Shown one piece after another: positions 44,828 through 52,593 of a stretch of DNA of 64,000 nucleotides; within the stretch, counting starts at the first letter, position 1, and each line of letters opens with the position of its first letter. The notes below the pieces were generated by a model, which searched no databases, was not told the DNA's origin, and saw only the letters and a list, made by a program, of their open reading frames with translations. Position numbers and translations under genes: made by a program. Source of the stretch: Volvox africanus (taxonomy: Eukaryota > Chlorophyta > Chlorophyceae > Chlamydomonadales > Volvocaceae); NCBI GenBank assembly GCA_030268105.1, contig BSDZ01000016.1, forward strand, positions 1,247,501 through 1,311,500, given 5' to 3'.

Positions 44828-44841
44828 CGGTCTCGATACCA
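44828..44841 (-). other. Primer-binding site of B2
   Basis: Sense TGGTATCGAGACCG, three bases (AGC) from the LTR. The first 12 bases are identical to the family A PBS, so both gypsy families use the same tRNA 3' end. Confidence 0.85.
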
Positions 44842-44844
44842 GCT

Positions 44845-45267
44845 TGTTGTATATGGTACCCACGAAGGGTGGTATCAAAAGATACCGGTTGTTGTGCCAG
44901 AGCCCGATTAAGTAGAGCCGCCGACTAGGTCGTACTTGAGAGACCATAAGGCCTCGAACCGGGCGTGACCTTCAGAAGTCACCACTACAACCGGAGATTC
45001 AGTGAACCAGGAACCAGATGTTCCACCATTTACCATTCAGGCGGTAAATGGCCCATTCCATACAGGTTATGGAGTAACCGACAGGTTCGGATGTTTCAGG
45101 AAGTCGGTTAGTATTGGTCGTCGACAGCCGAGACCAAATCCACAAATCGAATGCCAGATGGAAACATGAAACAGTTAATATGATAATTAAATATATTATA
45201 TTATAAAATAATAAACAGATAATTATTATATCTTAATGAATTACCGAAATGCATTAAGGATACAACA
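44845..45267 (-). repeat. Family B 5' LTR (423 bp)
   Basis: Full-length LTR adjoining the right-hand GGTTC target duplication. It probably is a recombinant of the B1 and B2 5' LTRs. Confidence 0.92.
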
Positions 45268-46866
45268 GGTTCGTGCGTGGCCTGTTGTTCATCGAATACA
45301 ACATCGCTGTGTCTTGATACTGACCCGTCCGGGAATAATATCCGGTAGCTGCCCCCATCGCCATATCCCACCATTATACCTCGTCGACTCACGGGATCCA
45401 GTTTGTTGCGCTTTGCCTTGGGCACGTGGACATAAGCCGTGCAGCCAAAAACGCGCAAATGATCGACCTCTGGAACCTTTCCAGTGAAGAGCTCGTACGG
45501 GGTACGGGAGATACCATCTGCTGGGGATATATTGCGTAGGTAGTTGGCTGTGGCTGCCGCCTCAGCCCACATTTTTTGAGGGAGTTTGGATTCCAGCAAT
45601 AGGGCGCACATCTTTTCCAGCAGGGTCCGGTTAAATCGCTCTGCAGCGCCATTTTGTTCAGGGGTGTATCCAACTGTTGGCCCATGCCTGATCCCTCTGG
45701 AAGCAAAGAAGGCTTGTAGTTGGGAATTGACGAATTCTCCTCCTCTGTCGGACCGCATCTCCCACGTCTTATGTCCACACATGTTCTCCAGCTGATTTAT
45801 CATCGTTACCAGCTTGTCCTTAACCGCCTCCTTGGTGTTGGTGAATGCAACTGCTGAAAACTTTGTGCAGTCATCCATCAGGACAGTCATGTACCGTGAC
45901 CCATTTGGGGTGTTGTCCGGCATGGGGCCGCAGACGTCCACATGGATGAGCTCCATTGGTCTATCAGATTTGTGCCCCGTGGATTTGTGGGTTCCGCGCG
46001 TTTGCCGTGATAAAACACAAGTCTCGCACTTGGCGGGGGTGACCTTCTGTTGTGGTACATCGTCGACGCCTATCACCATTCCGTGCCTGATTAGCTTCTG
46101 CAGACCTCCGAGTCCAATGTGCCCAAAGCGTCGGTGCCACAGGCCTTCGCTTTGGCTTGATAGCTTGGCGTGGGCAGCACCGGCAAAGCTGAAATGTGCG
46201 TCGTTAGGTTGACCGACGTCACACTCCAACCTATATAAATTACCTTCTCGTCGGCCTGCAATGATGATGTTTCCATAACGTTTTACGTAGACCATATGCT
46301 TGGTGAACATGATTTCCCCTTCATCGGATCTGTCGTTGATAGACGAGACGGATAGGACTTTGACGCAGCTGTGTGGCACCACGTAAACGTTGTTGATGGT
46401 GATTTTGGTGTCGGGGTAGAGTGTGGACACCAGTATGAGGGTGCCTACCGCGATAGGTTGAATGGTTTTCCCACCCATGCTCATGATATCAAAACGTTCC
46501 CGTCGGCTTATTCCAACCACGTTGGTTAGCTCCCGTTCGTCGTACGTGATGTTGTGAGATGCGCCGGAGTCCACGTACCACCCTTGTAATTTGTCGTATT
46601 GGGATCCCACGAATGCGCAGTTCTCTGGTTGATTGGATCGTCGCTCTCCACTTTCCTGTCGACTTGTTGGCCTGGATAACGCTGTGGCGTCGACGGTGTT
46701 GTGGCTCCTGTTGCCCTGGCGATTGTAGTTGCCATCTTGTCTGTCGCGTCTTATTTGGCCTGGAGGTTGTGGCATGCGTGGTGCGCGGCATTGTCGCGTG
46801 GTATGTCCATAATTTTCGCATAGTTGGCATTGCACTGTCCCGCCGTAGCCATAACCTGATCTGTGT
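45268..46866 (-). pseudogene. pol: C1 zinc knuckle, protease and integrase
   Basis: From 46835: zinc knuckle CQLCENYGHTTRQC (C-X2-C-X4-H-X4-C), protease WYVDSGASHNI, integrase HHCC (HRRFGH and CETCVLSRQTRG), first Asp segment HVDVCGPMP, RSDRGGEF, and YTPEQNGAAER with the catalytic Glu. The frame continues to the family B insertion and resumes at 33078. A +1/-1 shift near 46836-46866 separates it from gag (gag frame ends GHNGVKPT; the other frame reads EHRSGYGYGGT). Likely a mutation rather than a programmed shift, as Ty1/copia elements usually have one ORF. Confidence 0.9.
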
Positions 46867-47581
46867 TCATGTTGGCTTTACTCCGTTGTGGCCATCTCTT
46901 CCATAAGTCCATGTATCGCCTTGATTGATGATTGGCATATTCCTGTATCCTCGATCAAACGTGTTGCCGCGATGGTTCCATCCGTCGTGGCTGTTGTTGG
47001 CAGCGCTCCATGTGCCTCCTCGACTTGTGCCGGCAAATGCGACCGAATTACCTCCGTAGTCGCGTTCAATTGTGTCATTGCGATTGCGGCTAGTCTCGCT
47101 GTGATATTGTCCGGTGCTGCAATTGTCTCTTTGGCTTGTTGCACTGAAAGGAACGGAATCACCCTCTGCATCGACTCGTTTCTCAAAAGCCAATAGTTGA
47201 GCGCCCACGGTATCCAAATTGTATTGGCCATTGACTGTCAGCGTGGTAACAATGACCGAGAATTTCGTCGGGAGTCCCACCAGTAGATTGTAGGTAACTT
47301 CCCGTTCGGTAACGGGGTGTCCCACTTCCACCAAGTCCGTATATAGATTGCGGACGCGAGCCAGATATAAGATTAGGGCTTCATTTTCTGCCATTTTAAG
47401 GGCTGACAGTTCAGCAACAAGCTGAGATTTTCTTGCGTCGCTGCTTGCCGCAAAAACAGCCGTGAGCCTCTCCCATGCTCCCTTGGCGTTGGGCGCTGCT
47501 CTGATAATTGCCAAGTGATGATCTTGGACACTTTTGACAAGGATGTTTCTGACCTTGTTTGACGCGGCGATGTCCTCGTCG
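46867..47581 (-). pseudogene. gag: C1 gag, central part
   Basis: Copia-type gag: AIIRAAPNAKGAWERLTAVFAASSDARKSQLVAELSALKM, VRNLYTDLVEVGHPVTEREVTYNLLVGLP, followed by a Gly/Asn/Arg-rich tail. The N-terminal end is separated by the TRIM dimer at 47582, where the duplicated CGTCG begins. Confidence 0.9.
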
Positions 47582-48132
47582 TGTTAAGAGTGAGCAACAC
47601 TCATATACGTATGAATGACCGAGCAAGTAATACGGCCCACGAGCCGGGCGCTTTGCTGACTTCAACAGGTTATGAGCCCCGAGCGCACGTGCGCGGCTGG
47701 CCGAGAGGTCGCCGGTTCGAATCCCGCTGGCTGTTGACCAGGGCAGGGAGGCCGGGACGAGGCAGCTATCGGAAGACCGTGAAGCTCGACGGTGTGTCGC
47801 TCACGGGGGGGTGTTGGAATGTGAGCAACACTTATATACGAAAGAATGACAGAGCAAGTAATACGGCCCAGGGAGGGGCCGGGCGCTTTGCTGACTTTAA
47901 CAGGTTATGAGCCCCGAGCGCATGTGCGCGGCTGGATGAAAGGTCGCCGGATCGATTCCCGCTGGCTGTTGACCAGGGCAGGGAGGCCGGGACGAGGCAG
48001 CCATGGGGAAAGCGTGAGGACTAACGGAGTGTCGCTCACGGGGGCGTGTTAAGAGTGAGCAACACTCATATACGTATGAATGACCGAGCAAGTAATACGG
48101 CCCACGAGCCGGGCGCTTTGCTGACTTCAACA
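47582..48132 (+). mobile_element. Dimeric TRIM retrotransposon (LTR-int-LTR-int-LTR)
   Basis: LTRs at 47582-47667 (86 bp), 47812-47902 (91 bp) and 48047-48132 (86 bp); internal regions 47668-47811 and 47903-48046. Target duplication CGTCG (47577-47581, 48133-48137); C3 gag near 58922 is the empty site. The outer LTRs are identical and the middle LTR differs at many positions. Each internal unit starts with GGTTATGAGCCCCGAGCGC, a primer-binding site, and ends in a G-run PPT (CACGGGGG). No coding capacity, so it relies on proteins of another element, most plausibly copia C, which has the same PBS core. Confidence 0.9.
47698..47726 (+). promoter_or_regulatory. tRNA-like A-box and B-box motifs in TRIM internal region
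   Basis: TGGCCGAGAGG (A-box like) at 47698-47708 is followed at 47714 by GGTTCGAATCC, a perfect B-box. They are only 5 nt apart, much closer than in a tRNA gene. The second internal unit has the weaker GGATCGATTCC. RNA polymerase III use is unproven. Confidence 0.4.
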
Positions 48133-48259
48133 CGTCGGTCATTGGTTCGTCTCTCAGCCATCTATCCAGGTTGTTCTCTTGCATCATAGATTGGAATCTG
48201 AACGACCACGTAGCATAATTGCTCAGACCTAATGGGTCTGATAACCTATCCTTTCCCAT
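48133..48259 (-). pseudogene. gag: C1 gag, N-terminal part
   Basis: ATG at 48259-48257: MGKDRLSDPLGLSNYATWSFRFQSMMQENNLDRWLRDEPMTD, then the TRIM insertion. The same start is intact in C3 at 59048. Confidence 0.9.
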
Positions 48260-48525
48260 TGTTGCGCGTTACAGTTCCCGATGTAGGCAGGCGATTATGG
48301 TTGTTGTTGACCAGAGGCGGCGGTCGCTGTGCTCCGTATTTTGTGGACACATATTCGCCTCAATTCTCGCACCACGAGCAGTCGCTGATTCCGGCACTCA
48401 GAGCTTTTGGCGACTTCAGTTGTAGAGTCAAAGTTGCCAGACTTGTATTTGCCACCACCAATTGAAAGCGCTTGGCCAAAAGGTTGATGCCTATGCCTTG
48501 ACGAGATAATTACGGCTCAGAAGAG
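48260..48525 (-). other. C1 leader (5' UTR)
   Basis: About 265 bases; longer than the C3 leader (59049-59205) by a segment around 48340-48450. No gene seen. Confidence 0.7.
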
Positions 48526-48540
48526 CCGGGGCTCATAACC
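48526..48540 (-). other. Primer-binding site of C1 (half-tRNA type)
   Basis: Sense GGTTATGAGCCCCGG directly abuts the LTR. It complements CGGGG-CTCATAA-CC, which has the form of an anticodon arm with a CAU anticodon, as in Drosophila copia and Ty5 where a tRNA-Met cleaved in the anticodon loop primes. Confidence 0.75.
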
Positions 48541-48831
48541 TCTTACGAAGATAGGAGCAACCGATGCGAAATGTGGATAGATTACAATGTATTGATGCAG
48601 GAACCGTGTATATTTGGCATAAATAATTATAGTATCAACGTTAGTAACGCGCAAGACTAACTAGAGCATAGTGCGCATAAACAATATACTCGCGATAATA
48701 ACTGTACGGCACTCGTCTCGATATCTAACTCACATCGTAGTTACTCGCACCTAAGTAAGAGCTATTACACAACCATTACCAAACTGTATTACGATGACGT
48801 GAAATCCCGCATGATCGCAACAATCGCAACA
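48541..48831 (-). repeat. C1 5' LTR (291 bp)
   Basis: Plus-strand TCTTACGAAGATAGG...CAATCGCAACA, collinear with 30546-30836. Confidence 0.9.
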
Positions 48832-48932
48832 CATCGCCGCCACCTCGAGGAAGGGAGAAAGGGAGGGAGACGAACATCGAAATGCTGGTTATAATCGCTG
48901 GCGAAGCCAGGACTTACCGTGAAGGATGACTG
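48832..48932. other. Short unassigned spacer
   Basis: Purine-rich AAGGGAGAAAGGGAGGGAG followed by about 60 unassigned bases. Resembles the purine tract of repeat D, so may be its remnant. Confidence 0.4.
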
Positions 48933-49257
48933 TGTTTAGAGTGAGCAACAGTCATATACGAATGAATGACAGAGCAAGTAGTACGGCCCAGGGAGGGGCC
49001 GGGCGCTTTGCTGACTTCAACTAGTTATGAGCCCCAATCGCTTGCGCGCGGCTGGCCAAATGGACGCCGGTTCCATTCCCGCTGGCTGTTGACCAGGGCT
49101 GAGGGAACCGGTATATGGCAGCCGGGGGAAGTTCGAGAGGACTTAGTGAGTGTCGCTCACGGGGGAGTGTTGAGAATGAGCAACACTTATAAATGGAAGA
49201 TTGTCAGATCAAGTAATACCGCCCAGGGAGGGGCCGGGCGCATTGCTGACTATAACA
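48933..49257 (+). mobile_element. Older single TRIM (family T)
   Basis: 5' LTR about 48933-49023, internal with a degraded PBS (GTTATGAGCCCC), B-box-like GGTTCCATTCC and GGGGGAG PPT, 3' LTR 49168-49257 (90 bp, ends TATAACA). The LTRs differ at many positions and no target duplication remains, so it is older than the dimer at 47582. Confidence 0.85.
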
Positions 49258-49629
49258 TTAAAAGACTGACTGTCGTCCGCATCAAATGCTGCTGCCAAAG
49301 CGAAGACCCAAGAAAACTAGGTTGCCGCCAAGGCCGCAAATTAATGTACAAAAAACTGAATCAAAACCGTCATAAAGTATACTATCGGCCTTGCTACTGG
49401 CGGTGAAAGAAACCTGGTCGCTATCATGCGCGTGCTCCTCCCAAACCCCATGTATGGCATCAAACTAACGCACCTTGACCCGACCGACAACCAACCCGAC
49501 CCCGGCTAGCACGTCGACCGCGCGCGCGAACCAATTAAACAAAGTGTGGACCCACGCGAACTCACCTATGGCGGCGGCGGCGGAACCGAAGCAAACAGCA
49601 AAGATGTGTACATGCAGTCAGCAAGAGTC
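49258..49629. other. Unassigned single-copy stretch
   Basis: Not repeated elsewhere in this window and not recognisably part of any element. An open frame from 49475 runs into the low-complexity repeat, but composition suggests it is not a real gene. It is the best candidate for original host or older sequence. Confidence 0.4.
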
Positions 49630-50215
49630 ATCACCACCACCACCTCCACGAACGCCACCGCCATTACCACCACCACAACCGCCAACGCCGACGCCACCAG
49701 CACCACCACCATCGCCGCCACCAGGAGGGACGGAGAAAGGGAGGGCAAGCGGGAGGGAGGGAGGTTGGGCGGGAAGTAGGGAAGGCGCTGGTGGCGTTGG
49801 TGACAATGGTGGCGTAAGTGGCGTTGGTGGAGGCGTTGGTGGCGTTGGTGGCGGTGTTGGTGGTGGTGGCGGCTGTGGCCGTGGTGGCGTTGGTGGCGGC
49901 AATGTCGGTGATCACAGACGTGGCGTTGGTGGCGGTGATGGCGTTGGTGGCGTTGGTGGCAGTAGTGGCGGTGGTGGTGGCGCAACGGTTTGTGGCGAAC
50001 GTGGTGATGGTGGTGATGATGGCGGTGTCGTCGGTTGTGGCAGTGGTGGCGTTGGAGGCGTTGGAGGCGTTGGTGGCGTTGGTGGCATTGGTGGGGTTGG
50101 TGGCGATGGTGGCGGTAGTGGAGGCGTTGGTGGCGTTGGTGGCGGTAGTGGAGGTGGTGATGCCGTGACGGTTTGTGGCAAATGTGGCGCTGGTGGTTGC
50201 TTTCAGTTTCTGAAC
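49630..50215. repeat. C-rich then G-rich low-complexity tract (copy 2)
   Basis: 49630-49725 is CCACC/CCGCC-rich; after the purine run GGGAGGGAGGGAGG (about 49760) the same strand becomes GGTGGC-rich to about 50190. The C-rich and G-rich halves could pair with each other. Pro-rich and Gly-rich frames on both strands are consequences of the repeat. Confidence 0.85.
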
Positions 50216-50899
50216 CATTTTGCACTATTTATTTAGCTTTTGTAATTTTATTGCATTGCAGTACCTCATACTCAATCTGGGCGCTTCTTTCTGTTCAAAT
50301 GAAATTAAATCACCCTATATAATAGCTCTCCAGCTGAAATATGAACGCCATTCACGTCAGAACAGCAATCATAATGGGTTCTGGCTGTGAAAGGCATAAC
50401 TGTTTTTGTTGGAATGTGAGCAACACTCATATACGAAAGAATGTCAGAGCAAGTAATATGGCCCACGAGGGGCCAGGCGCTTTGCTGACTTCAACAGTCT
50501 TAACATTTGCTTAAGCTTTTCAACTTTTTGGCTTTTCAACGCTTAAAGCTTATTTTTGAACATTTTCCCATTTTTAAAATATGCTTTTCTTATGGCATTG
50601 CATTGCAGTTCCTGAACTGAATGTGGGCGCTTTCGTGACTTTAAACGAGAACTTGAATGACCCCACACTGGTGCTCCTCATCCGAAATTTAAAATTCCAT
50701 TCAGACAGCAAGTATCATGGTTCCGGCTGACAAATGCACTTATGAGTGCTGGTGCATTTGCTTTCACTTTTATCCTTTTAGTTTCTGAACATTTTGCAAC
50801 AATTGAACGTGTATTTTCTAATTGCATTGCATTGTAGTACCTTATACTCAGTGTGGGCGCTTTCTCATATTAACACGAAATTGAATCAACCCAAATTGT
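50216..50899 (+). repeat. Repeat D, forward arm (copy 2)
   Basis: Collinear with 269-948. Contains a TRIM solo LTR at 50407-50496. Its first ~430 bases are the inverted counterpart of 51510-51850. Confidence 0.8.
50407..50496 (+). mobile_element. TRIM solo LTR in repeat D (copy 2)
   Basis: 90 bp, TGTTGGAATG...TTCAACA, orthologous to 460-545 with the same GTTTT/GTCTT flanks; hence it predates the duplication. Confidence 0.9.
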
Positions 50900-51106
50900 T
50901 GTTAAAGCAAAGCGACCGGCCCTCCCTGGGCCGTATTACTTGCTCTGTCATTTATACGTATATGAGTGTTGCTCACTCTTAACACGCCCCCGTGAGCGAC
51001 ACTCCGTAAGTCCTCACGTTTTCCCCATGGCTGCCTCGTCCCGGCCACCCTGCCCTGGTCAACAGGGCGACTTCTCATCCAGCCGCGCACATGCGCTCGG
51101 GGCTCA
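50900..51106 (-). mobile_element. TRIM, 5'-truncated (uninterrupted duplicate)
   Basis: LTR 50900-50984 (85 bp) plus internal region to the PBS (CGGGGCTCATA), truncated there. It contains the CCCGG site (51036-51040) where A0 inserted in copy 1. Confidence 0.87.
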
Positions 51107-51997
51107 TATACTTTGAAGGAGATAGAGGAAGTATACCACTGCAATGATGTATTACAGTAGTCAGAAGAGGTCAGAAGTATAAGACACTAGACGATTGCTA
51201 GCACAACCGCCACCTCCGACGCCACAAGCACCACCATCATCGCCGACATCGGGAAGGACGGAGCAAGGGAGGGCAAGCGGGAGGGAGGGAGGGAGGTGTT
51301 AAGTTGTGGACGGTGCAAACCGTCACAGTTACCTATCTAGCAGTTGCAGGGCGGCAGTTGTGACAGGCAGTTGCAGTGTGCAAGGTGATAGGTGCTGAGC
51401 AGCCGCCAAGTGGTAGGAAGTTGCTGGTGGTAGGTGCTGGGCAACTACCCAATGGTAGAGAGCTGCATACTGCAGTGCTCCAGGGAGTGGTTGATCAGAA
51501 GCCATCAGAACTGTGGGGTCACGAAAGCGCCCACATTCAGTTCAGGAACTGCAATGCAATGCCATAAGAAAAGCATATTTTAAAAATGGGAAAATGTTCA
51601 AAAATAAGCTTTAAGCGTTCAAAAGCCAATGAAAAGCTTAAGCAAATGTTAAAACAGTTATGCCTTTCACAGCCAGAACCCATTATGATTGCTATTCTGA
51701 CGCGAATGGCGTTGATATTTCAGCTGGAGAGCTATTATATAGGGTGATTTAATTTCATTTGAACAGAAAGAAGCGCCCAGATTGAGTATGAGGTACTGCA
51801 ATACAATAAAATTACAAAAGCAAAATAAAAAGTGCCAAATGGTTCAGAAACTGAAAGGACTTTAATTACAAGAAAGCGCACACATTTAGTAAAGCAACTG
51901 CAATTCAATGCAATTAAGCGAGAAATTGAATGACCCCACACTGGTGCTCCTCATCCTAAATTTAAAATCCCATTCAGACAGCAATCATCATGGTTTC
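51107..51997 (-). repeat. Repeat D spacer and inverted arm (copy 2)
   Basis: C-rich tract and purine run (51195-51300), spacer beginning TGTTAAGTTGTGG, then inverted repeat D from about 51510, including the TRIM empty site near 51650. No gene recognised. Confidence 0.75.
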
Positions 51998-52288
51998 TCT
52001 TGAGAAGATAGGAGCAACCGATGCGAAACGTGGATAGATTACAACGTATTGACGCAGGAACCGTGTATATTTGGCATAAATAATTATAGTATCAACGTTA
52101 GTAACGCGCAAGACTGACTAGAGCATAGTGCGCATAAACAATATACTCGCGATAATAACTGTACGGCACTCGTCTCGATATCTAACTCACATCGTAGTTA
52201 CTCGCACCTAAGTAAGAGCTATTACACAACCATTACCAAACTGTATTACGATGACGTGAAATCCCGCATAATCGCAACAATCGCAACA
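51998..52288 (-). repeat. C2 3' LTR (291 bp)
   Basis: Same TCTTGAGAAG start and TTTC left flank as C1. Confidence 0.9.
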
Positions 52289-52593
52289 CACCCCCTCGGG
52301 ATGCACGTCATGGTCGAATAGGGCACTTCAATATCACACCCCCTCAAAGATAGTAGCGTCAAGTTGCTAAGTATCACTGAAATAAACCTCTACGATAAGG
52401 CAATTGAGACGATGCTGGACTGGTGCTGTTAGATGCCACAATAAGAATAAGTAATCCTTCGCTTATGAAAATTATTGTCAAATGAGATAATTACCTCACT
52501 ATCGAATACAGATTAACTACAGCCAGCCACCTGGACTCACGCCTTATTGGCCTATATGAGCTGGTCTCTACCAACAAATCGATGACTTCCTCG

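Larger units (their letters stand above)
33079..45267 (-). mobile_element. Family B compound: B1 remnant plus complete B2
   Basis: Flanked by GGTTC (33074-33078 and 45268-45272); the duplicate at 54519-54535 shows the empty site. Contents: B1 3' LTR 33079-33501, B1 pol and truncated gag to 38221, then B2 3' LTR 38222-38519, B2 pol, gag, leader, PBS, and a 5' LTR 44845-45267. B1's 5' end is missing and the only right-hand LTR carries B1's target duplication. This is explained by B2 inserting in B1 gag and the two right-hand LTRs recombining. Confidence 0.9.
30546..48831 (-). mobile_element. C1: Ty1/copia element, interrupted by family B and a TRIM dimer
   Basis: 3' LTR 30546-30836 and 5' LTR 48541-48831, both 291 bp and both with the CAACAATCGCAACA end. 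The internal region is split by B (33079-45267) and by TRIM (47582-48132). No matching target duplication: left flank GTTTC, right flank CATCG, so an end has been exchanged or mutated. Order: gag, PR, IN, RT, RNase H, as in all Ty1/copia. Two frameshifts make it non-functional. Confidence 0.9.

Noticed and set aside
46836..46866. Programmed frameshift between C1 gag and pol
   Set aside because: No slippery heptamer seen, Ty1/copia elements normally have a single ORF, and C1 carries another clear mutational frameshift.
47714..47724. Functional tRNA gene
   Set aside because: A and B boxes are too close and no cloverleaf can be folded; it is part of the TRIM.
49475..50236. 253-codon Pro/Gly-rich open frame, possible structural protein
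   Set aside because: Open only because of trinucleotide-like repeats; other frames on both strands are equally open, and there is no signal peptide or conserved domain.
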